Below, piece after piece: positions 56,500 through 64,000 of a stretch of DNA of 64,000 nt. The notes under the pieces were generated by a model. The model had not been told where the DNA came from. It saw only the letters and a program-made list of their open reading frames with translations, and searched no databases. Source of the DNA: JAEUNJ01 sp052035955. Lineage in GTDB: Bacteria > Pseudomonadota > Gammaproteobacteria > Burkholderiales > Rhodocyclaceae. The first letter of the stretch is position 1, and every line of letters begins with the position of its first letter. Both the position numbers and the translations under genes were made by a program. The stretch covers positions 1 through 64,000 of the forward strand of contig JBPOHD010000063.1 in the NCBI GenBank assembly GCA_052035955.1, given 5' to 3'.

Positions 56500-57085
56500 G
56501 CCGTTCGATGAGAGCCTGCGCCACGGTACCCGAGTCGGAAAACTCCAGTTCCCCGCCGACAGGGATTCCCCGGGCGATACGACTCACCTTCAAACCCCGG
56601 GCATGGAACAACTCAGACAGGTAGTGGGCCGTCGCCTCACCCTCATTCGTGAAATTGGTCGCGATGATGACTTCCTCGACGACTCCGTCCCCCACCCTGG
56701 CCAGCAGGCGGTCGAAATTCAACTCCCTGGGCCCGATTCCATCCAAGGGCGAAAGACGGCCCATGAGAACGTAGTACAGGCCGCCATAGGCATGGGTCTG
56801 CTCCATCGCATTCAGATCCACCGGCATCTCGACGATGCAAAGGACGCTCGGGTCACGCTTGGCCGAGGCGCAGCGTTCGCAAACATCGTCTTCGGTAAAG
56901 GTGTTGCACCGACTGCAATGGCGCAGGGTCGCCAGTGCCTGACCTATTGCCCGCGCCAGCCGTTCGGCCCCACGGGGATCCCGCTGCAGAAGATGGTAGG
57001 CCATGCGTTGCGCGGACTTTGGGCCAACGCCCGGCAAACAACGCAATGCCTCGATCAATTCGTCGAGGCAGGTGGGGTGCGACAT
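56489..57085 (-). CDS. recR: Recombination mediator RecR
   Basis: 198 residues: helix-hairpin-helix G-V-G-P-K-S-A-Q-R-M near 21-30, zinc finger C-x2-C-x-x...C-x2-C (C-S-R-C ... C-E-R-C, about 55-73) and Toprim domain with V-E-M-P-V-D, G-x-L-x-P. Acts in RecFOR gap repair. Lies after ebfC, the usual dnaX-ebfC-recR order. Confidence 0.96.
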   Translation of the reverse strand: MSHPTCLDELIEALRCLPGVGPKSAQRMAYHLLQRDPRGAERLARAIGQALATLRHCSRCNTFTEDDVCERCASAKRDPSVLCIVEMPVDLNAMEQTHAYGGLYYVLMGRLSPLDGIGPRELNFDRLLARVGDGVVEEVIIATNFTNEGEATAHYLSELFHARGLKVSRIARGIPVGGELEFSDSGTVAQALIERRDY

Positions 57086-57094
57086 CGGAACGGG

Positions 57095-57418
57095 TCAGAA
57101 GGGCAGTTTCATTCCCGGCGGCAATTGCAGTCCAGCCGTAAAGGCGCCCATCTTCTCCTGCACCGTGGCTTCGGCGCGCCGATTCGCATCGTTCAACGCA
57201 GCGGCGACAAGATCTTCCAGCATCTCCTTGTCATCCATGACCGAAGGATCGATCGTCACCCGCCGCACATCGTGCTTGCAGGTCATGACGACTTTCACCG
57301 CACCGGCACCGGATTGGCCTTCCACTTCGAGATTGGCCAGTTCTTCCTGGGCCTTCATCATGTTTTGCTGCATTTGCTGGGCCTGCTTCATCAGGTTCCC
57401 TATGCCACCCTTCATCAT
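57095..57418 (-). CDS. Nucleoid-associated protein EbfC/YbaB
   Basis: 107 residues, YbaB fold: an N-terminal amphipathic helix rich in Met/Gln (LMKQAQQMQQNMMKAQEEL), then G-x-G-A-V-K-V, and the C-terminal helix. Dimeric DNA-binding protein. Start at the double ATG 57418 has AAGGAG nine bases upstream. Ten bases before recR. Confidence 0.93.
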   Translation of the reverse strand: MMKGGIGNLMKQAQQMQQNMMKAQEELANLEVEGQSGAGAVKVVMTCKHDVRRVTIDPSVMDDKEMLEDLVAAALNDANRRAEATVQEKMGAFTAGLQLPPGMKLPF

Positions 57419-57434
57419 CGGAAGCTCCTTATAT

Positions 57435-59063
57435 TCAAATGGGCTTGATTGTCGATTCGTCGATGCTTGCGTCGAAGAGATCGATGGCCTCGCGGACGAA
57501 GGCGTCCTGCTCGATGGAGGCCACCGCCTTCTCCTGCCGCTCGCGCTGCATGGTACGAGACCTTTCGGCAGGCGTTTCCACGCCCGGTTCGGCCAACACC
57601 AGGCTGATCCGCACCGGCTTGTCGAGGACGATGCGAAGTTCCGCCTGAAGCTTCTCCAGGATGCCCTTGGCGGCCAGGTGCTTGTGGGCCGGCGGCAGGT
57701 GGAGGATGGCCTGTTCCTCGTCAAGACCGGCCAGGTCGCAATGGTTCGCCAATTGACGAGCCATGCCGCTCAGGTTCATCCGGGCGACCAGGCCGTGCCA
57801 ATCCGATCCTGATGTTCCGGCGTCGGCTGCCGCAGGAACCAGGACGGATGTCGCCTCCAGCCGCTTACCGCCCGCGGGTGTGGAGTCCGGCTGTGCAGAC
57901 TTGGACGCCGCCGTCCTCGATGGCGGGACGGGCAGGGAGCGAACAACTGGCTCCGATGTGCCGGTCCCTAACGCGTGGGGTGTTTCCGGCCGGAAGGCAT
58001 GAAGGCGCAACAGGGTCATCACGAACCCAGCGTACTCGTCCGGCGCAAGGGGAAGGTCGTCCCGACCATGAATCGCGATCTGATAGCAGAGCTGCACGAA
58101 TTCCGGATCCAAGGCGCCAGCGTAGCGCTGTAGTCGGCTTCGTTCCCCATCATCCGACAAGGCACCCGGCGCCATCTGCGCTAGGGCGACACGATGAAAC
58201 AGCGTCGCCAATTCCTGCAAGGCCGATTCGAACGACATGCTGCGCCCGTTCATTTGGTCTGCGACGGAGAGCATCGCCGTGACGTCCGCACCCGCCAAAC
58301 CGTCGAGCAGCGCAAAGAGGAATTCGTCCCCCACGGTGCCGAGCATGTCGCGAACCCCGTCTTCTTCCACCTTGCCCGCCCCATGGGCAATCGCCTGGTC
58401 CAGCAGGGACAGGGCGTCGCGCATGCTGCCGGCCGCCCCTTTGGCAAGCTGACGCAGGGCCCCGGCCTCGAACGGCACACCCTCCTGCGCGAGCACGGCA
58501 CTCAGGTGCCCCACGATCGCGGCTTGCGGCATTTGTTTGAGATTGAATTGCAGGCAGCGGGACAATACCGTCACCGGAATCTTCTGAGGATCCGTCGTCG
58601 CAAGGATGAACTTGACATGCTCGGGCGGCTCCTCCAGGGTCTTCAGCATGGCATTGAAGGCATGGCCCGAAAGTTGATGGACTTCGTCGATCACGTAGAC
58701 CTTGTAACGTCCCCGGGTGGGCGCGTAGGCGGCCCGCTCCAATAACTGGGTCATGTCGTCAACGCCGCGGTTCGATGCGGCATCGAGTTCGATGTAATCG
58801 ACGAAGCGTCCGCCGTCGATCTCCAGGCAGGACGAGCAGACGCCGCAAGGTTCCGGAGACACCCCCCGGTCGCAGTTCAGCGCCTTGGCCATGATTCTCG
58901 CCAGGGTGGTCTTGCCGACGCCACGGGTGCCAGTGAACAGGTATGCGTGGTGCAGCCGGTTTTCGGCAAGGGCATGGGTCAAGGCCTTGACCACATGGTC
59001 CTGCCCCACGAGAGTGGAAAAGGACTTGGGGCGCCACTTGCGGGCGAGGGCCTGATAGCTCAT
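57435..59063 (-). CDS. dnaX: DNA polymerase III subunit tau/gamma
   Basis: 542 residues. Clamp-loader ATPase: Walker A G-T-R-G-V-G-K-T-T near 45-53, zinc site C-D-R-G ... C-G-V-C-S-S-C (about 63-82), D-E-V-H-Q-L-S near 125, domain III, then a Pro/Ala/Ser-rich linker and the tau-specific C-terminal domain. Upstream is the SRP RNA gene. Confidence 0.95.
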   Translation of the reverse strand: MSYQALARKWRPKSFSTLVGQDHVVKALTHALAENRLHHAYLFTGTRGVGKTTLARIMAKALNCDRGVSPEPCGVCSSCLEIDGGRFVDYIELDAASNRGVDDMTQLLERAAYAPTRGRYKVYVIDEVHQLSGHAFNAMLKTLEEPPEHVKFILATTDPQKIPVTVLSRCLQFNLKQMPQAAIVGHLSAVLAQEGVPFEAGALRQLAKGAAGSMRDALSLLDQAIAHGAGKVEEDGVRDMLGTVGDEFLFALLDGLAGADVTAMLSVADQMNGRSMSFESALQELATLFHRVALAQMAPGALSDDGERSRLQRYAGALDPEFVQLCYQIAIHGRDDLPLAPDEYAGFVMTLLRLHAFRPETPHALGTGTSEPVVRSLPVPPSRTAASKSAQPDSTPAGGKRLEATSVLVPAAADAGTSGSDWHGLVARMNLSGMARQLANHCDLAGLDEEQAILHLPPAHKHLAAKGILEKLQAELRIVLDKPVRISLVLAEPGVETPAERSRTMQRERQEKAVASIEQDAFVREAIDLFDASIDESTIKPI

Positions 59064-59194
59064 GGGACGATTCTAGCAAAGGGGCCGCCAACGGCTCCCC
59101 GACGTGACCGTCAAAAAAGGACAACAGCGGATTCCGCGCGATCACAACAACAGCCGCGCGAACTGACCGACCGAAGAAGCAAAGAAGGGAGAGG

Positions 59195-59296
59195 GTGGCG
59201 AGCCTGACCCCCGGCACTTGCGGTAAGTAGTTGTGGCTGCTTCCTTCCGGACCTGACCAGGTTCACCACGCCGCAATGCGGGGAGACCCGCCACGC
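59195..59296 (-). ncRNA. ffs: Signal recognition particle RNA, 4.5S type
   Basis: Contains the conserved apical domain GGTCAGGTCCGGAAGGAAGC (59268-59249 region on the minus strand). Flanking strands pair: GTGGCG/CGCCAC at the ends, CCCCG/CGGGG and TTGCGG/CCGCAA inside. Ends are estimated from pairing; -10 TACACT occurs at 59305-59300. Position before dnaX is common in proteobacteria. Confidence 0.95.
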
Positions 59297-59310
59297 GGCA
59301 GTGTAGCAGA

Positions 59311-59595
59311 CTATCCCCCGCCCCGTTGGAAGCGGAGGGCAAAGCGGTCCATGAATGCGGCCTCCTCGGAGGGGGTGCATCCATGGAACGCAATGCGGAC
59401 CCCCAGCCTGGGCAGGCGAACGATCCCGATCACCCTGTCCGGAAGAGCGTTCAGCCCGATACGCCAAGAGCCGCTGCCCCAACGACCCGTGAATCCCTCT
59501 TCGTCCTCGGTCACCTCACCTTTGGAAACATCAGGGAGCAGTCGGGCAAAATCGGCGCGGACCAGCGCCCCTTCGAATTGCCGTGGAAATATCAC
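59311..59595 (-). CDS. Small uncharacterised protein of the aldehyde oxidoreductase operon
   Basis: 94 residues, GTG start at 59595 overlapping the MoaD-like stop by one base (TAGTG). Soluble, one cysteine (F-H-G-C-T-P-S-E-E-A), alternating beta-strand-like segments R-I-G-L-N-A-L-P-D-R-V-I-G-I-V-R-L-P and a C-terminal amphipathic helix. I do not recognise a domain. Coupling to moaD suggests a role in cofactor assembly or enzyme maturation; in aromatic-degrading relatives the aldehyde oxidoreductase operons carry an analogous last small gene (aorE-like), stated from memory. Confidence 0.65.
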   Translation of the reverse strand: MIFPRQFEGALVRADFARLLPDVSKGEVTEDEEGFTGRWGSGSWRIGLNALPDRVIGIVRLPRLGVRIAFHGCTPSEEAAFMDRFALRFQRGGG

Positions 59596-59849
59596 TAGCC
59601 GCCGGCAACCGGAGGCCAGATGGCCAGGGTCTCCCCTTCCGCCAGGACCCTTGTTGCGCGCGCTCCAGGCGGCACGAAATGACCATCGACAAGCACTAGG
59701 TGGCACATCTTCGGCGGCAGACGGAACCGGTCGATGAGGTGCTGGGGGGTCGCCCCGTCGTCCACGACCAACTCGAGACTGTTGGTCCGTTTGGCCTCCG
59801 GAGGAAGGTAATCCGACAAGGTAGCGAAGAGCTTCAATGTCACCTTCAT
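59595..59849 (-). CDS. MoaD/ThiS-family sulfur carrier
   Basis: 84 residues with ubiquitin-like fold: V-T-L-K-L-F-A-T-L-S-D-Y-L-P near the N terminus, D-G-x-x-x-P-P-G-A-R and the obligatory C-terminal Gly-Gly. It probably supplies the dithiolene sulfur for tungstopterin of the neighbouring oxidoreductase. Overlaps the flavoprotein stop by four bases (ATGA). Confidence 0.85.
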   Translation of the reverse strand: MKVTLKLFATLSDYLPPEAKRTNSLELVVDDGATPQHLIDRFRLPPKMCHLVLVDGHFVPPGARATRVLAEGETLAIWPPVAGG

Positions 59850-61123
59850 CGGATCGGCATAGCCTCCATGCCCCGGAAGCCGTGTTCATGGCGCATCGTA
59901 GCCAGGTAGGCATCCATGAACAGGCTAGGGTCCAGCATCAAACGCGGCTTCCATTCCCCCAGCGCAGTGCGACTCTGGATCAGGCCGTGAAGGGCTCCGA
60001 GGTTGTCGGTGAAACCGATGCAACTGGCTCCGATCAGCACGTCGCCGTCAAACTGGAGCGACAAATACCGGAAGGCCGCGTCGTCGGCGAACTCAACACC
60101 CTCACCGCCCTCGACTCCCCACCACTGACCGAATGATCCGGAGATCAAACCGTGCGTGTCGAGCACGTTCATGGCCAGAGTACCGGGGAACGGGGTTCGA
60201 CCGCCTGCCATGTTGGCTGCGGCGATGCGCGCCTGCTCCACCGCATTGGGTTGAATGGCATTGACCAGGGGCTTCCCGGATACCCGGTCGCGCGCCTCCG
60301 CAACATCGCCTGCCGCAAACACACCGGCCAGGTTGGTCGCCATGTGCTCATCCACGATGATGCCATTTTCGATGGCGATGCCGCTGCCGGCCAGGAAATC
60401 GATACCTGGCCTGACCCCGACCACGCTCAGGTAGATATCCGCGGACAGTACCTCACCCGTGGTCAGCGTCACCTTGAGAGAGTCCCCGTCCTTGTCTATG
60501 CGGGCAGCCTGGGTTTTCCCCATGACCCGGACTCCGTGGTTTTCGCACCAGCGCGCCATCATGTCGCTCGCCTTGGGGGGCATCATCCGCGAAACCATAC
60601 GCCCGCTCCGGATGAGGATGGTCAGATCGGCCCCTCGTGCAACGAGGCCCTTGATGATGATGCAACCCACGAAACCGGCTCCCATCTGCACCACCCGCGT
60701 GCCGGGTTTCATGGCGGCGATAAGGCGCCTGGCATCGGCCAGGGTCCAGCAGGTATGCACACCAGCCAGATCGATGCCATCGATCCTTTCGCGGGTCGGC
60801 ACCGAACCGGTCGCGATCAGAAGGCGATCGTAGGGCAACGATCGACCATCGTCCAGCTTGATGGTCCGTGAGGTCGCATCAAGCCGGACCGCCTTGCCCT
60901 TCTCGATGTCGATACGCTGTGCCCGGTAGTGTGCGGGATCGTGACGCATCCGAGTTCCGTCTTCCCCAATCTCCCGGGACAGGAGATAGGGGATGGCCAT
61001 CCGCGAATACGGCCCTTCACCCTCACCGTCCAGCACGGTAACGGATGCCGTCGGATCCAGTCGTCGCAATTCCTCGGCCGCCGTGATGCCGGCCGCGCCG
61101 GCTCCGATGATCAGATGCCTCAT
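59846..61123 (-). CDS. FAD/NAD(P)H-dependent oxidoreductase, tandem copy 2
   Basis: 425 residues. N-terminal FAD Rossmann G-A-G-A-A-G-I-T-A-A-E, R-M-A-I-P-Y, T-G-S-V-P-T, and a central NAD(P) motif G-A-G-F-V-G-C-I. Clearly paralogous with the gene at 61161 (shared H-T-C-W-T-L-A-D-A-R, G-Q-W-W-G-x-E-G-G-E-G-V-E). The family includes the electron-transfer subunit (AorC type) of bacterial aldehyde oxidoreductases, which links tungstoenzyme electrons to NAD+. Lies 37 bp after copy 1. Confidence 0.85.
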   Translation of the reverse strand: MRHLIIGAGAAGITAAEELRRLDPTASVTVLDGEGEGPYSRMAIPYLLSREIGEDGTRMRHDPAHYRAQRIDIEKGKAVRLDATSRTIKLDDGRSLPYDRLLIATGSVPTRERIDGIDLAGVHTCWTLADARRLIAAMKPGTRVVQMGAGFVGCIIIKGLVARGADLTILIRSGRMVSRMMPPKASDMMARWCENHGVRVMGKTQAARIDKDGDSLKVTLTTGEVLSADIYLSVVGVRPGIDFLAGSGIAIENGIIVDEHMATNLAGVFAAGDVAEARDRVSGKPLVNAIQPNAVEQARIAAANMAGGRTPFPGTLAMNVLDTHGLISGSFGQWWGVEGGEGVEFADDAAFRYLSLQFDGDVLIGASCIGFTDNLGALHGLIQSRTALGEWKPRLMLDPSLFMDAYLATMRHEHGFRGMEAMPIR

Positions 61124-61160
61124 ATGCCCTCCCCTTACACTGCCCGCCTCTCGATGCCTG

Positions 61161-62405
61161 TCACGCGACCTTGTGGGTCTGCGACAGGTAAGCCGTCATG
61201 AACTGGGTCGGATCCTTGAGCAGCTTGTCCTTCCACGGACCCAGCCGCATGCGGCCCTGGACGAGGCCCCGCAGGGACCCGACGTGGTCTGTCCAGCCGA
61301 TGCACGTCGCCCCGATCATGACGTCGTCCTTGAATTGCAACGACAGATAGCGGAAGCCCTCGTCGTCCACCTGTTCGACCCCTTCACCACCCTCGGCCCC
61401 CCACCACTGGCCGAACGAGGTGGAAATCAACCCCAGCGTATCGAGGACGTTGATCGCCAAGGCACCATGGAAGCGCGCCTCTCCCCCCGTCATGTTGATC
61501 GCGGCGACCCGAGCCTGGTCCGCTGCCGCGGGTTGGATGGCATTGAGTTCCCGTTCCCCCGTGTGGAATCCGGATGCCTCGGTGACGTCGCCGGCGGCGA
61601 AGATATTCTTCACCCCGGTCCGCATGGATTCATCCACGTGGACGCCATGACCGACGGCGATGCCGCTCCCGGCCAGGAATCCGACGTTGGGACGGACACC
61701 CGCGGCGCAGATAATCACGTCTGCCGCCATGGTCTTCCCATTGCTCAGGGTTGCCACCAGGGCATCTCCGTCGGCGGCGATCTGCGTTACCGACGTACCC
61801 GTATTCACGGAAACGCCTTTCTCCTCGATCCAACGGCCGATCATCCGCCCTGCCTTGATCGTCATCATCCGCGGCACCATCCGGTCGCCGGTCTCGACGA
61901 TGGACAGCTTCACGCCCCGGGCTACGAGGGCCTCCATGATGATGCAACCGATGAACCCGGCACCGATCTGCAATACACGGCTGCCGGGCGCTGCTTTGGC
62001 GGCAATGGCCCTGGCATCGGCCAAGGTCCAGCAAGTATGGACGCCAGGAAGGTCGATGCCGGAAATTGGCGGGCGCACGGGATAGCAACCGCTCGCCACC
62101 AGCAGCCGGTCGTAGCCGAGCTCGCTGTCGTCATCCAGAATCACGGTCTGGCTCTCCGGCTCAACGCGGATCACCCGGCCCTGGCGCAGGTGGATTCCAT
62201 GACGTTCGTAGTGGTCTCCGGCCTTGCGCAGGTGGGTGCCCTGGTCGGGAATGCTGCCGGTCAGGAAATACGGGATCGCCATGCGCGAATAAGGTGCCTC
62301 GGGTTCGTCGCCGATCAGGGTAACGTCCGCCTGGGGATCATTGCGGCGCAAGGCCTCGGCAGCGACGACGCCGGCCGGTCCATTGCCGATGATGACATGC
62401 TTCAT
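61161..62405 (-). CDS. FAD/NAD(P)H-dependent oxidoreductase, tandem copy 1 (AorC-like)
   Basis: 414 residues. FAD motif G-N-G-P-A-G-V-V-A-A-E, NAD(P) motif G-A-G-F-I-G-C-I-I-M-E near 150, and G-D-V-T-E-A near 280, typical of the pyridine-nucleotide-disulfide-oxidoreductase-like class II family. The C-terminal W-W-G-A-E-G-G-E-G-V-E segment and A-T-C-I-G-W-T-D-H-V form an unusual domain shared with its paralogue. Placed directly after the aldehyde oxidoreductase gene (66 bp), fitting the electron-acceptor subunit. Confidence 0.87.
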   Translation of the reverse strand: MKHVIIGNGPAGVVAAEALRRNDPQADVTLIGDEPEAPYSRMAIPYFLTGSIPDQGTHLRKAGDHYERHGIHLRQGRVIRVEPESQTVILDDDSELGYDRLLVASGCYPVRPPISGIDLPGVHTCWTLADARAIAAKAAPGSRVLQIGAGFIGCIIMEALVARGVKLSIVETGDRMVPRMMTIKAGRMIGRWIEEKGVSVNTGTSVTQIAADGDALVATLSNGKTMAADVIICAAGVRPNVGFLAGSGIAVGHGVHVDESMRTGVKNIFAAGDVTEASGFHTGERELNAIQPAAADQARVAAINMTGGEARFHGALAINVLDTLGLISTSFGQWWGAEGGEGVEQVDDEGFRYLSLQFKDDVMIGATCIGWTDHVGSLRGLVQGRMRLGPWKDKLLKDPTQFMTAYLSQTHKVA

Positions 62406-62471
62406 GAGTTCGTCCTCGAAAAAGAAAACGCCAAGGCAACCGTCAGGCAGCCTTGGCGTCGGCAGCGGAAA

Positions 62472-64000
62472 TCAGAGCCCCAGGCGAGCCAGGGTCTCCT
62501 TCTCGGGTTCGCCAGCCGTGTTCCAGCCGCGCACCTTGTAGTACTCGGGCATCATCTTGTCGATGCCGCTGACGAGCCCCTTGGCCGGGCCGGTCTTGGC
62601 CGGTTCGGTCTTCAGGCGCACCGGCAGATCGTCGTCCTTGGCGGTGAAGCCCGCGGCGAGGTTGAACTGGCGTTCGAGGTTCCAGATCCGCTCACCGAGT
62701 TCTCCCAGGCGCTCCATGCTCCAACCACCCTCGCAGGCCGCATCCACCTGCGGCGCCAGATCGGCCAGGGTCCAGGCGAAAGTCGTGAATACGCAGGTAC
62801 CGGAGGAATCGAAAGCGGCGGTCGCGTCCTGGAAGGCCTTCACCAGGTCCGGCTTGCCTTCGGTGACGAGGGGATCCGTCTTGACGGGGATACCGAGAAC
62901 CTCGGAAGCGACCGTGTAGGAACGCAGATGGCAAGCACCGCGGTTGGAGGTGGCGTAGGTGAGGCCCATGCCCTGGATGCCACGCGGATCATAGGCCGGA
63001 AATTCCTGGCCCTTCACCGACATGGACAGTTCCGGATGCCCGTACTTGGCCGTCAGACGCGCCGAGCCGATGCCGATCTCCTTGCCGAAACCCTGGCCCT
63101 CGGCCGTCATGTGGGCAAAGTCGATCAGCGCCTGCGCGGAACCGAAGGGAGAATCGACTCCGATCTGCTCCTTGGTCAGGACTCCCATCGTATAGAGTTC
63201 CATCACCGCCCCGACGGTAGCGCCGAAGGAGATGGGATCCATGCCATCCTCGTTGCAGATCATGTTGGCGACGGTCAGGGCATCGAGGTCATCGACGCCG
63301 TTGGCGGCGCCCAGCGACCAGGCCGCTTCGTACTCGAGGCCACCGGAGGCGCCCCAGTACTTCGGATTGTTGACGACGCTCCAGTGGTTCTTGTCCACCT
63401 GCGAAATCCGACCGCAGGCGATCGTGCACCCGAAACAGGCGGCGTTGGTGACCAGATTGGCCTTGCCATCGGAAAGACGCTTCTCGTGCATGGCCTCGCC
63501 GGAAATCTTGCGGGCGCCCTCGAACTGCACGTCCCGGGCATTGTGGGTCGGCAGGGCACCGATTTCGTTGATGACGTTCATCAGGACCTGGGTACCGAAC
63601 TTCGGGAGGCCCTGGCCGGTGACAGCGTTATCGGCAAGCACCTTCTTGGCGGCCGCGGTCGCCTGCATGAACGCCTTGAAATCCTTGATGCCGGAAACCC
63701 CCACGGTGCCGCGGATGGCGACAGCCTTGAGATTCTTGGAACCCATGACGGCTCCGACGCCGGAACGGCCGGCCGCCCGGTGCAGGTCGTTGACCACGCA
63801 GGAATACAGAACCTGATTCTCGCCAGCCCGGCCGATGGAGGCGACACGGATCTGGGGATCGTGGTGGCTCCTCTTGATGATCTCTTCGGTGTCCCAGCAG
63901 GTCTTGCCCCACAGACCTGCGGCGTCCCGCAACTCGGCCTTGTCATTCTCGATCCAGAGATACACGGGTTTCGGCGACTTGCCTTCGAAGATCACCATAT
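62472..64000 (-). CDS. Tungsten-containing aldehyde:ferredoxin oxidoreductase, 5' end outside window
   Basis: Visible C-terminal 509 residues of an AOR-family protein (about 615 expected). The iron-sulfur cluster ligands C-F-G-C-T-I-A-C (CX2CX3C) are visible near residue 190 of the fragment, with the fourth Cys in S-G-T-C-V-F-T-T-F. The domain-2 block G-S-K-N-L-K-A-V-A-I-R-G and the conserved N-R-G-A-C-H-L-R are present. Binds tungstobispyranopterin and oxidises aldehydes to acids. The frame continues beyond 64000; the first Met shown in the fragment (63998) is internal. The electron-transfer FeS gene expected upstream (AorA type) is outside. Confidence 0.92.
   Translation of the reverse strand, partial: MVIFEGKSPKPVYLWIENDKAELRDAAGLWGKTCWDTEEIIKRSHHDPQIRVASIGRAGENQVLYSCVVNDLHRAAGRSGVGAVMGSKNLKAVAIRGTVGVSGIKDFKAFMQATAAAKKVLADNAVTGQGLPKFGTQVLMNVINEIGALPTHNARDVQFEGARKISGEAMHEKRLSDGKANLVTNAACFGCTIACGRISQVDKNHWSVVNNPKYWGASGGLEYEAAWSLGAANGVDDLDALTVANMICNEDGMDPISFGATVGAVMELYTMGVLTKEQIGVDSPFGSAQALIDFAHMTAEGQGFGKEIGIGSARLTAKYGHPELSMSVKGQEFPAYDPRGIQGMGLTYATSNRGACHLRSYTVASEVLGIPVKTDPLVTEGKPDLVKAFQDATAAFDSSGTCVFTTFAWTLADLAPQVDAACEGGWSMERLGELGERIWNLERQFNLAAGFTAKDDDLPVRLKTEPAKTGPAKGLVSGIDKMMPEYYKVRGWNTAGEPEKETLARLGL

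Overview
The window is a high-GC stretch of a betaproteobacterial chromosome with compact, mostly minus-strand operons. Gene content and order (tRNA-Leu-tig-clpPX-lon-hupB-tRNA-Val, dksA beside phaC, phaR-rimO, petABC-sspAB, a tungsten aldehyde oxidoreductase operon and PEP-CTERM exported proteins) point to Rhodocyclales or a close relative such as Sterolibacteriaceae. This placement is inferred from content, not from a search. I see no phage, insertion sequence, CRISPR array or other foreign island.

Layout. 1-933: 3'-truncated delta-60 repeat protein. 1302-5884: rRNA methyltransferase rlmD, divergent L16 hydroxylase roxA with a small partner, acpH, yaeQ and a lipoprotein. 5985-8561: three PEP-CTERM proteins. 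8732-12254: dipeptidase pepD, a gamma-carbonic anhydrase flanked by two inverted-repeat elements, and a family III CoA-transferase. 12415-12573: tRNA-Ala and tRNA-Glu. 12634-20220: FAD-linked hydroxyacid dehydrogenase, patatin, rimO and the polyhydroxyalkanoate genes phaR, phaB, phaB, phaC; dksA diverges. 20944-36629: a long minus-strand block of translation, RNA and chromosome genes (pnp, rpsO, truB, rbfA, infB, nusA, rimP, rluB, scpB, scpA, trpS and others). 36688-42787: a tandem glycine riboswitch drives gcvT-gcvH-gcvP, a gcvR-like regulator, a second lipoprotein and a free-standing lipoyl domain. 43086-51273: ettA, tRNA-Val, hupB, lon with a heat-shock promoter, clpX, clpP, tig, tRNA-Leu. 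51404-55172: sspB, sspA and the cytochrome bc1 complex. 55291-59296: CoA-transferase, recR, ebfC, dnaX and SRP RNA. 59311-64000: aldehyde:ferredoxin oxidoreductase operon, running off the window.

How it works together. The glycine cleavage operon is riboswitch-controlled and carries its own ACT-domain regulator. Polyester storage genes sit together with their regulator phaR, but phaA is absent here. Protein quality control (tig, clpPX, lon, with adaptor gene sspB nearby) forms one block. The terminal operon encodes a tungstopterin aldehyde oxidoreductase, two tandem paralogous FAD/NAD(P)H oxidoreductases, a MoaD-like protein and a small uncharacterised protein.

Most interesting leads: the shared TTGTCATGG promoter element of the PEP-CTERM and delta-60 genes, the 88-residue lipoyl protein with a CX3CX2C cysteine cluster, a structured-RNA candidate upstream of ettA, the duplicated flavoprotein of the aldehyde oxidoreductase operon, and a leader terminator in the rimP-nusA-infB transcript.
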